Below are positions 1-6,928 of a stretch of 9,785 bases of DNA, one piece after another. Both the position numbers and the translations under genes were made by a program. The stretch lies in NCBI GenBank assembly GCA_937917475.1, contig CALDNF010000045.1:1-9785 (forward strand), written 5' to 3'. Position 1 is the first letter of the stretch, and each line of letters opens with the position of its first letter. The DNA is from an uncultured Faecalibacterium sp. GTDB lineage: Bacteria; Bacillota; Clostridia; Oscillospirales; Ruminococcaceae. The notes below the pieces were generated by a model. It worked only from the letters and a program-made list of their open reading frames with translations. It was not told where the DNA came from and made no database searches.

Positions 1-1046
1 ACGGCGTGGATGCCATCCGCTACTTCCTGCTGCGTGAGATCCCCTTCGGCAACGACGGTACGTTCACCAACGAAGCCCTTATCAACCGGATCAACAGCGA
101 TCTGGCAAATGATCTGGGCAATCTGCTCAGCCGTACCGTTGCCATGTGCGAGAAGTACTTCGGCGGCACTGTGCACAGTCTTCCCGGCACCGAGGCCGTG
201 GACACTGAGCTGGAGACCATGATCAACGAGCTGACCGCCAAGGTCACCGCCGACATGGACAACCTGACCATCCCGCAGGCCCTGATGGAGATCTTTGCCG
301 TCATCCAGCGTGCCAACAAGTATATCGACGAGACCTCTCCCTGGGCTCTGGCAAAGGATGAGGCCAACAAGGCTCGTCTGGAAAGTGTCCTCTATCACCT
401 GTGTGAGGCCCTGCGTGTGACCGGCATCCTGCTGAATGCCTACCTGCCCAACACCGCTCCCAAGATGATGGAGCAGCTGGGTCTGGACGCTTCTGCTCTG
501 GACATCACCAAGACCACCTACGGCGCACAGGAGTCCTACACCGTCCACAAGGGCGACGCTCTGTTCCCCCGCATCGATGTGGCAAAGGAGATCGCCCACC
601 TGAAGGAAGAGGACGAGAAGCGGAAAGCTGCCGCCGAGGCCGCCAAGAAGGCCAAAGAAGAGGCTGCTGCCTCCAAGACCGAAGCTGCCCCCGCCGAAGA
701 GCAGGAGCACGAGCCTGAGATCACCTTTGACGATTTCTGCAAGGTGGAGCTCCGTGTGGCCGAAGTGCGTGCCTGCGAGAACCTGAAGGAGAGCAAGAAA
801 CTGCTCCATCTGACTGTCTTTGATGGTGAGCGGGAACGTTGCATCCTTTCCGGCATTGCCAAGTGGTTCAAGCCCGAAGACCTGATCGGCAAAAAGATCG
901 GCATCGTGGCAAATCTGGCACCCCGCCCGATGATGAAGGGCAAATATGTCAGCGAGGGCATGATCTTTGCTGCTGACACCGCAGACGGCGGCTGCTCCAT
1001 CGCCTTCTATGGCGATGACACCCCTGTTGGTGCACGCATCCACTGA
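1..1046 (+). CDS. metG: Methionyl-tRNA synthetase, C-terminal part (5' end outside the window)
   Basis: This is the end of a cytoplasmic class I aminoacyl-tRNA synthetase that charges tRNA-Met with methionine. The reading frame is already open at the edge; the first complete codon is at position 3, and the GTG at 6 is an internal valine, not a start. The catalytic Rossmann fold with its HIGH and KMSKS signatures lies upstream and is not seen. What is present, in order, is the helical anticodon-binding domain (about 6-560, with the typical run AIRYFLLREIPFG and the SPWALAKD motif), a charged Lys/Glu/Ala-rich linker (about 597-719), and a C-terminal EMAP/Trbp111-like OB-fold tRNA-binding domain (about 720-1043, with VELRVAEV, the ILSGIAKW strand, and NLAPRPMMKGKYVSEGM). 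This fused layout is typical of dimeric bacterial MetG. The stop TGA at 1044 shares its A with the next start codon, which suggests translational coupling. Confidence 0.96.
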   Translation, partial: GVDAIRYFLLREIPFGNDGTFTNEALINRINSDLANDLGNLLSRTVAMCEKYFGGTVHSLPGTEAVDTELETMINELTAKVTADMDNLTIPQALMEIFAVIQRANKYIDETSPWALAKDEANKARLESVLYHLCEALRVTGILLNAYLPNTAPKMMEQLGLDASALDITKTTYGAQESYTVHKGDALFPRIDVAKEIAHLKEEDEKRKAAAEAAKKAKEEAAASKTEAAPAEEQEHEPEITFDDFCKVELRVAEVRACENLKESKKLLHLTVFDGERERCILSGIAKWFKPEDLIGKKIGIVANLAPRPMMKGKYVSEGMIFAADTADGGCSIAFYGDDTPVGARIH

Positions 1047-2011
1047 TGAAGATGAAAACAACGGATACCACTTCCCGGGCCAACAAGCTGGATCAGATCT
1101 TTGGCAACCCTACCTTTGCGGTGCTACTTGCCATCTTCTGCAACTGCCTGTGGGGCTCCGCTTTCCCCTTCATCAAAATGGGCTACCGGCTCTTCTCCAT
1201 TGATGCAGCCGATACCCCTTCCATCCTCTGCTTTGCGGGCGTCCGGTTCATGCTGGGCAGTGCATTGGTGCTGCTGGGCAGTATCCTGCTGCAAGGTTCA
1301 GTCCCGAAGTTTCCCCGGGGAAAGGTAGCACTGGAGTCCTGTGCTCTGGGCCTGTGGCAGACCACGGCACAGTATGCCTTTTACTATTCTGCGGTCGCTC
1401 GGCTTACCGGCGCATTCGGCGGCATCCTGAACAGCACCCAGAGCTTTCTGGGCGTGATCTTTGCCCACTTCATCTATGGCAATGCGGACCGGATGACCCC
1501 CGCCAAGGCCCTTGGCTGCGCCGTGGGCTTCGGCGGCGTGCTGGTGGCCACCATCGGCAACCATGGCGGTGGCAGTGCCTGGGGCATCTTCTGTATGCTG
1601 ACGGCCACCGTCCTCTTTACCCTGTCCGGGCCGTGGAATAAATCGGTGACCAAAAAGGCCGACAGTTTTGCCGTCTGTTTCCTCAATCTGTTTGTGGGCG
1701 GTCTGGCCCTGCTTCTGCTTGGTCTTGCGCTGGGCGGAAGCCTCCACGTGGAAAGTGCTCTGGCTGTGGCAGTCATGCTCTATCTGGCCTTTATCTGCGG
1801 GGCAGGCTACCTGCTCTGGGCCCTGCTGATGAAGAATAACCCGGTCAGCCGCATTTCCGTGTTCGGTCTGGTGAACCCGGTGGTCAACGTTCTGCTCAGT
1901 GCCCTGCTCAACGGCGAGCCTTTGTTTGAGTGGCAGTATCTTGCTGCTCTGGCACTGGTCTGCGTGGGCATCTGGCTGGTGAACAAAGCCCCGAAGAAGG
2001 AGGCCGCATGA
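1046..2011 (+). CDS. DMT-superfamily transporter with two EamA domains
   Basis: This 321-residue protein is predicted to be an integral membrane permease of the drug/metabolite transporter superfamily. It has about ten hydrophobic segments by eye, arranged as two EamA repeats (roughly residues 24-168 and 176-313). The first segment carries the familiar WGSAFPFIK motif at 36-44; the second half has NPVVNVLLSALLNGEPL near 277-293, also typical of EamA proteins. The tail is short and Lys-rich. EamA proteins export or import small metabolites, but the substrate cannot be read from sequence. The ATG at 1046 overlaps the metG stop by one base and no good Shine-Dalgarno precedes it, so initiation probably relies on ribosomes ending metG; a second ATG at 1052 is possible. 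Its position between metG and tatD hints at an amino-acid-related role, but that is only inference. Confidence 0.9.
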   Translation: MKMKTTDTTSRANKLDQIFGNPTFAVLLAIFCNCLWGSAFPFIKMGYRLFSIDAADTPSILCFAGVRFMLGSALVLLGSILLQGSVPKFPRGKVALESCALGLWQTTAQYAFYYSAVARLTGAFGGILNSTQSFLGVIFAHFIYGNADRMTPAKALGCAVGFGGVLVATIGNHGGGSAWGIFCMLTATVLFTLSGPWNKSVTKKADSFAVCFLNLFVGGLALLLLGLALGGSLHVESALAVAVMLYLAFICGAGYLLWALLMKNNPVSRISVFGLVNPVVNVLLSALLNGEPLFEWQYLAALALVCVGIWLVNKAPKKEAA

Positions 2012-2823
2012 TGGGCCCCATTTTTGATACTCACGCCCATTACAGCTCCCGGGCCTTTGACCCGGACCGCTATTCCCTGCTGGACTCTCTGCCCGGCAAG
2101 GGTGTGGTGGGCATCTGCGAACAGGCCACCCACTCCGGGGACGCTCCCCGCTGTCTGGAACTGGCACATCGGTATCCGTGGGTGTATGCCGCCATCGGCA
2201 TCCATCCCGAGAGCCTGCTGCCTGCCTCCGACTGCGGCAAAGAGGGTCCCGCCCCCACCGTCTCAGTTTACGGCGGTGACTGGCAGGCCGAGATGAAAGC
2301 CCTTGCCCCCTATTACGACGACCCCAAAGTGGTTGCCGTGGGCGAGTGCGGGCTGGACTATCATTGGCCGGTACCAAAGGACGCACAGCTGGCCCTGTTT
2401 GAGGCTGAGATCCAATTGGCTCTGGAACTGGACAAGCCTATTATCGTGCATGACCGGCAGGCTCACGCCGATGTCTATACCCTGCTGAAAAAGTACCGTC
2501 CCAAGGGTATTATCCACTGCTATTCCGGCAGTGCCGATGATGCACTCTGGCTGGCAGAACAGGGGCTTTTCTTCGGCTTTGGCGGAGCCTGCACCTTCAA
2601 GGGGGCCAAGCGAGCCGCAAAGGCCCTTGCCGCCCTGCCGCTGGAACAGATCGTACTGGAAACGGACTGCCCTTATATGGCTCCGGAGCCGGTGCGGGGC
2701 ACCCGGTGTGACAGCTCCCTCATCCGGTATGTGGGTGAGTATGTGGCTTCGGTCAAGGGCCTTGCCCCGGAGGAAGTCTTCCGGCAGACAGCAGAAAATG
2801 CCCGGGCCGTCTTTCAACTTTAA
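2011..2823 (+). CDS. tatD: TatD-family metal-dependent hydrolase / DNase
   Basis: This 270-residue TIM-barrel enzyme belongs to the amidohydrolase-like TatD family, whose studied members are divalent-metal-dependent DNases acting on 3' ends. The metal ligands are visible: the DTHAH motif (His8 and His10), GECGLDY with Glu112, HDRQAH with His148 and His152, HCYSGS with His169, and ETDCPYMAPEP with Asp219. The length is normal for the family (about 255-270). Two adjacent ATGs exist at 2008 and 2011. The AAGGAGG at 1997-2003 lies 4 bases from the first and 7 from the second, so I chose 2011; the other start would add one Met. Either way it overlaps the stop of the transporter gene (TGA 2009-2011), which implies coupled translation. 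Neighbouring metG and tatD genes are a common bacterial arrangement (for example metS-yabD in Bacillus subtilis). The cellular substrate is uncertain. Confidence 0.94.
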   Translation: MGPIFDTHAHYSSRAFDPDRYSLLDSLPGKGVVGICEQATHSGDAPRCLELAHRYPWVYAAIGIHPESLLPASDCGKEGPAPTVSVYGGDWQAEMKALAPYYDDPKVVAVGECGLDYHWPVPKDAQLALFEAEIQLALELDKPIIVHDRQAHADVYTLLKKYRPKGIIHCYSGSADDALWLAEQGLFFGFGGACTFKGAKRAAKALAALPLEQIVLETDCPYMAPEPVRGTRCDSSLIRYVGEYVASVKGLAPEEVFRQTAENARAVFQL

Positions 2824-2831
2824 GCGCACGC

Positions 2832-2848
2832 AGCGGGCACGCCCCGCT
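2832..2848 (+). other. Short GC-rich hairpin after tatD
   Basis: AGCGGG (2832-2837) and CCCGCT (2843-2848) form a 6-bp stem with a 5-base loop, 8 bases after the tatD stop. No T-run follows, so this is not a good intrinsic terminator. It could be a weak attenuator or an mRNA processing or stability element between tatD and the small gene downstream. I found no convincing promoter in the 65-base gap, so the small gene probably depends at least partly on read-through. Confidence 0.35.
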
Positions 2849-2888
2849 TCGTCATAAAACAAATAACCTGTCATCAAGGAGAATCATT

Positions 2889-3122
2889 ATGAAAGCTCGT
2901 ATCCCCAAACATCGTGAATTCATCATCAACTTCCCCGACACCGTGGATCAGGCCAAGGCAAACGAGGGCTGGGCAAAGCTGCAGCAGATCGTTGAGGACT
3001 ACAAGAAGGCCCACAACGGCGCATCGGTCTACGCTCCCACCTTCATTGAGGACTGCGAGGCTGACGTCAAGAAGCTGCAGGAAGAGTACGGCTTCGAGTA
3101 TACCATCGAGTACGTTCAGTAA
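2889..3122 (+). CDS. Small uncharacterised protein, 77 aa
   Basis: I do not recognise this gene. It encodes a soluble-looking 77-residue protein with no signal peptide and no membrane segment. The N-terminus is basic (Lys2, Arg4, Lys7, Arg9), the middle (about 18-43 and 55-67) is probably helical, and the C-terminus is acidic and rich in Tyr and Glu. There is a single Cys near residue 58. It is very likely a real gene: AAGGAG at 2876-2881 sits 7 bases before the ATG, the codons are biased towards ATC, AAG, GAG and CGT as in the neighbouring metG end, and a strong terminator follows 20 bases after the stop. The codon bias and ribosome binding site suggest it is well expressed. It follows the metG-EamA-tatD unit after a 65-base gap with a small hairpin. 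No function is proposed. Confidence 0.85.
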   Translation: MKARIPKHREFIINFPDTVDQAKANEGWAKLQQIVEDYKKAHNGASVYAPTFIEDCEADVKKLQEEYGFEYTIEYVQ

Positions 3123-3142
3123 GAACGGATCTCCGCATCACA

Positions 3143-3190
3143 AAAGGGAGGATGCTTCCGCCGGCCCGGCAGAGGCATCCTCCCTTTATT
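3143..3190 (+). terminator. Intrinsic terminator closing the metG-tatD-small gene unit
   Basis: A perfect 13-bp inverted repeat pairs AAAGGGAGGATGC (3143-3155) with GCATCCTCCCTTT (3175-3187), followed by a T-rich stretch to 3192. The 19-base loop can form a small inner GC stem. It begins 20 bases after the stop of the 77-aa gene. Because the stem starts with A residues, it also gives a short T-run on the minus strand and lies 19 bases past the end of the convergent yfhO-like gene, so it may stop transcription from both sides. Confidence 0.9.
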
Positions 3191-3205
3191 TTACCTGTAT
3201 TTTGT

Positions 3206-5617
3206 TCAATGCAGCTTCTTTTTGCGGCGGTCCTGCCAGAACCAGTACCCGGTGTAGACCGCAAAGACCGGGATGGCGATGCAGGTCACCGTACGGCTCA
3301 GCCGCAGACCGTCGGCCTCGTACACGAAGTCGATGGTATCCGCACCAGCCGGGCAGAGAACAGCCATCAGGCCCTCGTCCACCCGGATGATATCTTTCTC
3401 TTCCCCATTGACATAAGCCGTAAATCCGTCGTCATAGGGCACCGAGAAGAAGACCAGATTCTCCCGGGGCAGATTGATCTCGGCATGGAAGCCGGAATTG
3501 GTCATCCGGAACAGGCTGCAGGCCGAAGCCCGGCGGTCCTTGCAGTCGCTGACGTAGGTCTCGTAATAGAGATCATAGAGCTTTTCCTCCGGCAGCTCGG
3601 TAAGGTACTGCCCATAGACTGCCGCATCCTCATCAGACAGCACCAGAGCCCGCATCAGCAGGTTGGAACGGTCCATAGTAAGGGCATTCTCATAGGTTTC
3701 TTCCGTAACGTAGTAGTCATAGGTAAAGCCCATGGGAACATAGTTAGTGTTTTCGTAGAGAACGTAGCCGTCCATCTCGTCGTAGTACCGCCAGCCGGCG
3801 TCCGCTTCATTCTCGAAGCTGCTCATCCGCTTGGGGGTCGTGACCATATACTTGACGCTCAGCAGCCCCCGCAGGGCGTAATTGCTGATGTCCGGATCAC
3901 TGCGGACATCCCGCTTGACGCCGACGCCCGGATAAAAGCTCAGAATACTGGGAGCGGCCGTGCTGCCAAAGTAGCGCAGGCAGCTCTTATCCAGCCAGAG
4001 CCCCAGATTATCGTGGGTCTTGTAGGTATCGATGCGCCAGTCCCCTTCCGGAAGGTCCTTCTTCAGGGCAATGGCATTGGTGTACTCCTCCACAAGATCA
4101 CTGTCGGTATTCCACTGGCCGAACTTGCCGATGCCAATATGGACGATGCTGAACAGGCAGGCAAAGGCCAGCACTGCTGCCAGCATCCGCTGGGCAAAGG
4201 CCTTCTGTCCCTGCCATTTTTTGCAGATCATCCGGTAGATCAGCAATCCACCCAGACCAAAACCCAGCACCGCTGCAAACTGACCGGGGTTCTGGAGCAC
4301 GCCCAGTGACCACTTGCCGGTGTCGCTGTCCAGCACCGGCACCAGCGCAAAGACGATCGTCGCCAGCATCAGCCAGCCGATGCCCCGGGCCGGAGTGTCC
4401 AGATCCATTTCCGGGTCTTCCAAAGCCTGTGCCGTCATGGTGCAGAGGATCAGCACCGGCATATAGTACCACCGGGCATAGTAACTGGAATTGAGCATAT
4501 AAAAAGCACTGTTCAGCACCGGCACAAGGGCAAACACCGCACAGGTGGCAATGATCCGCTTTTTGCTGTCGCCTTTTTTTGCCCGCCAGTAGGCCATGGC
4601 ACCGGCCAGACTGCACAAGGGCAGATAGGCAGACATACTGGTCCACTTGATGATGCCTTCCGACCAGACCGACGGCAGATAGGGCGAATCCGGCGGCAGG
4701 ATCCAACTGACCAGAATGGCAAGGTACTGCTGGGTGTGGGAGTAGGTCAAAAAGCCCCATCCCGACGAAAGATCGATGGTGCGTGGGTTCTGCAAAAGCG
4801 ACAGCAGCGCAGGCCAGATGAGCAGACAGCCCATGGCAACGCCGAGGATGCTCTCGAACGCCAGCTGCCCGAAGAGTTTCAGGGTCAGCCTGCACTCCCC
4901 GGTGCTCACCTTGCAGATGAAGTAGATGATGAGGAACACCACCTGCCCCGCAAAGAAGAAATAGTTGTTCAGCAGGTTGACAGCCACCCAGAAGGCGAAC
5001 GGCCCATGCTTGTGCTCATAGATTGCCTCGTCGAGGGCCCAGAGCATCCAGGGGAAGAGAGCCACCACATCCACAAAGTGGTTGAAGAACACATTGTAGA
5101 CCGTAAAGCCCGAAAATGCATACAGGCAGGCACCCAGCACGGCATAGTTCACGTTCTGGACATAGCGGCGCAGGTATTTGTAGGCACCGCCGCCCGCCAC
5201 GGCAAACTTGAGCACCAGCAGAGGCACCATCAGATAAGGCAGCCAGTTCTGCGGGAAGATCAGCGAGAACCAGAAAAACGGAGACCCATAGAGATAGAAA
5301 GAATAGGCGTTCATGGCCCCGCTGCCGAGGTCGGTGGCCCATGAGAAGGTATCCGTGGGCAGGCTGTGGCCGTTGATGGACGTCAGCCCATCCGGGTAAC
5401 CCTGCCCTTTGAGAAAGCCGTTCATGTATCGGTAAAAGCTGATCTGCTGGCTGTTGAAATCACCGGCATAGTGGAAAAATCCGCCATCCAGAATGTAGAA
5501 CGGCAGAAAGATCAACGCCGCCGTCAGGGCGCAAAGCCCCACCGTGAGCCAGAATTTGTTCTGCGGCTTCTGCTGCAAAAGACGATGCCGGGCACTGCCC
5601 GAGCTCCAAAAAGCCAT
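3206..5617 (-). CDS. YfhO-family polytopic membrane protein (putative GT-C-type glycosyltransferase)
   Basis: This 803-residue protein matches the YfhO family in length, topology and motifs. A short cytoplasmic N-terminus leads to a first membrane segment (about 24-44), then the family's acidic loop AGDFNSQQ (51-58), then about a dozen hydrophobic segments to roughly residue 500. A long extracellular C-terminal portion (about 510-770) follows, then a final membrane segment and a basic tail ending RRKKKLH. In Bacillus and Listeria, YfhO/GtcA-type systems add sugars to lipoteichoic acid or other envelope polymers using lipid-linked sugar donors. By analogy this protein may transfer sugars outside the membrane, but acceptor and donor are unknown. 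The ATG at 5617 has GAGG about 5 bases upstream on the minus strand. No polyprenyl-phosphate glycosyltransferase (CsbB-like) partner is adjacent. It has its own promoter and a structured leader. Confidence 0.88.
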   Translation of the reverse strand: MAFWSSGSARHRLLQQKPQNKFWLTVGLCALTAALIFLPFYILDGGFFHYAGDFNSQQISFYRYMNGFLKGQGYPDGLTSINGHSLPTDTFSWATDLGSGAMNAYSFYLYGSPFFWFSLIFPQNWLPYLMVPLLVLKFAVAGGGAYKYLRRYVQNVNYAVLGACLYAFSGFTVYNVFFNHFVDVVALFPWMLWALDEAIYEHKHGPFAFWVAVNLLNNYFFFAGQVVFLIIYFICKVSTGECRLTLKLFGQLAFESILGVAMGCLLIWPALLSLLQNPRTIDLSSGWGFLTYSHTQQYLAILVSWILPPDSPYLPSVWSEGIIKWTSMSAYLPLCSLAGAMAYWRAKKGDSKKRIIATCAVFALVPVLNSAFYMLNSSYYARWYYMPVLILCTMTAQALEDPEMDLDTPARGIGWLMLATIVFALVPVLDSDTGKWSLGVLQNPGQFAAVLGFGLGGLLIYRMICKKWQGQKAFAQRMLAAVLAFACLFSIVHIGIGKFGQWNTDSDLVEEYTNAIALKKDLPEGDWRIDTYKTHDNLGLWLDKSCLRYFGSTAAPSILSFYPGVGVKRDVRSDPDISNYALRGLLSVKYMVTTPKRMSSFENEADAGWRYYDEMDGYVLYENTNYVPMGFTYDYYVTEETYENALTMDRSNLLMRALVLSDEDAAVYGQYLTELPEEKLYDLYYETYVSDCKDRRASACSLFRMTNSGFHAEINLPRENLVFFSVPYDDGFTAYVNGEEKDIIRVDEGLMAVLCPAGADTIDFVYEADGLRLSRTVTCIAIPVFAVYTGYWFWQDRRKKKLH

Positions 5618-5634
5618 GGTTTCCTCTTTCCCCG

Positions 5635-5664
5635 CCCGGCGGGCCAGAACCGGCCCCGCCCGGG
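5635..5664 (-). promoter_or_regulatory. GC-rich hairpin in the leader of the yfhO-like gene
   Basis: On the plus strand CCCGGCGGGCC (5635-5645) pairs with 5652-5664 around a six-base AGAACC loop, with two bulged C residues in the second arm. In the minus-strand mRNA this stem sits between the predicted start site (about 5681) and the ribosome binding site GAGG (about 5622-5626), only a few bases from the latter. No T-run follows, so it is not a terminator. It could slow initiation, stabilise the 5' end, or bind a regulator. Confidence 0.5.
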
Positions 5665-5687
5665 AAGAATTTATTCGTTCTGCGCTT

Positions 5688-5716
5688 AGTATAACACGCT
5701 GCCGGAATGAAAAAAA
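5688..5716 (-). promoter_or_regulatory. Probable extended -10 promoter of the yfhO-like gene
   Basis: Read on the minus strand, TGTTATACT gives a TG-extended -10 (TATACT at 5693-5688). The -35 position 17 bases upstream falls in a T-run (5716-5711) and is poor, so the extended -10 would have to carry recognition. Transcription would begin near 5681, leaving a leader of about 64 bases. This supports separate expression from dus upstream, although read-through from dus remains possible. Confidence 0.55.
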
Positions 5717-5724
5717 GAACTATT

Positions 5725-6741
5725 TTAAGGGAACGGCACTTCCCGGGCGTCGTCTGCATCGGCGGCTTTCCGCTGCTGTTCAAACACGGCATCGATCAGC
5801 TCATCGATGTCCTCCAAGTGGGTCAGCTCACAGCAGTACCGCCGGAGGGAAGCAGCTCCCTTGAGGCCCTTCATATAGTGCATGGTCTGTGCCCGGGCCT
5901 GCGGCATGGCCACGAACTCGCCTTTCTGCTCCACCATCTCTTCCACCTGACGGCGGAGGGCGTTCATCCGGGCCTGCAGGTTAGGCTCTTTGGGAGCCGG
6001 AAGTCCTTCCAGCGCAGCGTTCACCCGCTCAAAGAGCCAGGGGTCGCCCAGAGCCGCCCGGGCGATCATCACACCATCGCAGCCGGTACGGCGGACCATT
6101 TCCACCGCATCCTCTGCCGAGCGGATATCGCCGTTGCCCAGCACCGGCACCTTCACCGCCGCCTTGACCCGGGCAATGATCTCCGGGTCGATGCCGGGGG
6201 TGTACATCTGCTCCCGGGTGCGGGCGTGGACGGCAATGAGCTGCGCCCCCGCCTGCTCACAGGCTTTGGCACACTCTACCGCCGTGATGTGGTCCGCATC
6301 CCAGCCCTTCCGCATCTTGACGGTCACAGGACGGGTGGTATGGGCCTTGACCTGCTCCACGATCCGCCCGCAGAGGTCGGGGTCCAGCATCAGCTTGCTG
6401 CCTGCCCCACCGGAGACGATCTTCGGGGCCGGGCAGCCCATGTTGATATCCAGAAAGTCAAAGGGGTATTCCTCAATCGCTGCTGCGGCTTCGCCCATGA
6501 TCTCCGGCACCTCGCCAAAGATCTGCACACCATAGGGTGCCCCATTTGGTTCCGCCTTGAGCAGACTGACTGTTTTGTGGTCATGATAGACCAGCGCACG
6601 GCTGGACACCATCTCGCTGACCGTAAAACCTGCGCCGTGCTGAGCCATCAGCCGGCGGCAGGGTGCATCCGTAAAGCCCGCCATGGGGCCAAAAACCGCC
6701 CGGTGGGGCAGGTTGATCTTTCCAATTTTCAAAGGTTCCAT
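5725..6741 (-). CDS. dusB: tRNA-dihydrouridine synthase, DusB-like
   Basis: This 338-residue FMN-dependent enzyme reduces specific uridines in the tRNA D-arm (and possibly elsewhere) to dihydrouridine using NADPH. The family signature is clear: an N-terminal TIM barrel with APMAG-type start (GPMAGFTD, 18-25), the NMGCPAPK motif at 100-107 with catalytic Cys103, VKMRKGW (141-147) with the substrate/FMN Lys142, VHARTREQMY (171-180), the phosphate-binding GNGDI (202-206), and DGVMIARAALGDPWLF (222-237). A helical C-terminal tRNA-recognition domain follows. The length is normal. The HART motif has Ala where most relatives have Gly (HGRT), a mild variation. The ATG at 6741 has GAGGA about 7 bases upstream on the minus strand and a clear promoter at 6784-6812. 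DusB is the best subfamily guess; target uridines cannot be told from sequence. Confidence 0.93.
   Translation of the reverse strand: MEPLKIGKINLPHRAVFGPMAGFTDAPCRRLMAQHGAGFTVSEMVSSRALVYHDHKTVSLLKAEPNGAPYGVQIFGEVPEIMGEAAAAIEEYPFDFLDINMGCPAPKIVSGGAGSKLMLDPDLCGRIVEQVKAHTTRPVTVKMRKGWDADHITAVECAKACEQAGAQLIAVHARTREQMYTPGIDPEIIARVKAAVKVPVLGNGDIRSAEDAVEMVRRTGCDGVMIARAALGDPWLFERVNAALEGLPAPKEPNLQARMNALRRQVEEMVEQKGEFVAMPQARAQTMHYMKGLKGAASLRRYCCELTHLEDIDELIDAVFEQQRKAADADDAREVPFP
5729..5744 (-). terminator. Weak possible terminator at the end of dus
   Basis: GGGAA and TTCCC form a 5-bp stem with a 6-base loop overlapping the last codons of dus. On the minus strand a run of seven T residues follows (5716-5710), but only after 12 intervening bases. 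The stem is short and the T-run distant, so termination here is doubtful; partial read-through into the yfhO-like gene is likely. Confidence 0.22.
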
Positions 6742-6783
6742 GGATTTTCCTCGTTTATTGTTTTGTATCGCATAATATCTTTC

Positions 6784-6812
6784 ATTTTATCAGGGTCAGG
6801 CAGCAAAATCAA
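6784..6812 (-). promoter_or_regulatory. Sigma-A promoter of dus
   Basis: On the minus strand TTGATT (6812-6807) and TAAAAT (6789-6784) are separated by exactly 17 bases, and TGA immediately before the -10 makes it an extended type. The start site is expected near 6777, giving a leader of about 35 bases before the dus ATG. It diverges from the promoter of the reductase gene; the two -35 boxes are 35 bases apart. Confidence 0.75.
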
Positions 6813-6847
6813 TCTTTTTGCAATTTTAGGTCCCACCGCCTCTCCTC

Positions 6848-6876
6848 TTGTTCCCCGGGGCCGGTCATGCTATACT
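6848..6876 (+). promoter_or_regulatory. Sigma-A promoter of the Fe-S aldo/keto reductase gene
   Basis: TTGTTC (6848-6853) and TATACT (6871-6876) are 17 bases apart, with TGC directly before the -10 (extended type). The start site is expected around 6883, so the Shine-Dalgarno sequence at 6883-6889 would lie at or next to the 5' end of the mRNA. This also argues against any start codon upstream of about 6883. Confidence 0.75.
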
Positions 6877-6882
6877 GTTTAA

Positions 6883-6918
6883 AAGGAGGGGCGGCAGAGC
6901 TCAAAGCCCTCTGCCGCC
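6883..6918 (+). promoter_or_regulatory. Shine-Dalgarno sequence joined to a 10-bp hairpin ahead of the start codon
   Basis: AAGGAGG (6883-6889) is a full Shine-Dalgarno sequence but lies 39 bases before the ATG at 6929. Directly after it, GGCGGCAGAG (6890-6899) pairs perfectly with CTCTGCCGCC (6909-6918) around a 9-base loop. If folded, the hairpin shortens the effective Shine-Dalgarno to start distance to the 10 bases at 6919-6928. No other usable Shine-Dalgarno lies near this ATG (GAGAG is only one base away). A hairpin bridging the two is known in phage T4 gene 38; applying it here is inference. Confidence 0.6.
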
Positions 6919-6928
6919 GAACGAGAGT

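Noticed and set aside
1298..2386. Open frame of 362 codons on the minus strand across the EamA and tatD genes
   Set aside because: It is antisense to two recognised genes, has no ribosome binding site support, and the product is a low-complexity Arg/Gly/Pro-rich string.
3152..4309. Open frame of 385 codons on the plus strand opposite the yfhO-like gene
   Set aside because: It is antisense to a well-supported membrane protein gene, begins within a terminator hairpin, and its composition shows no family pattern. Long antisense frames are expected in sequence with C/G-rich third codon positions.
5707..6882. Open frame of 391 codons on the plus strand opposite dus
   Set aside because: It spans the dus gene and two promoters, and the His/Leu/Gly-rich translation matches no family; it is a frame shadow of dus.
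6848..6928. Upstream TTG start for the reductase
   Set aside because: The TTG coincides with the -35 box of the promoter, and the extra residues do not resemble the family N-terminus.
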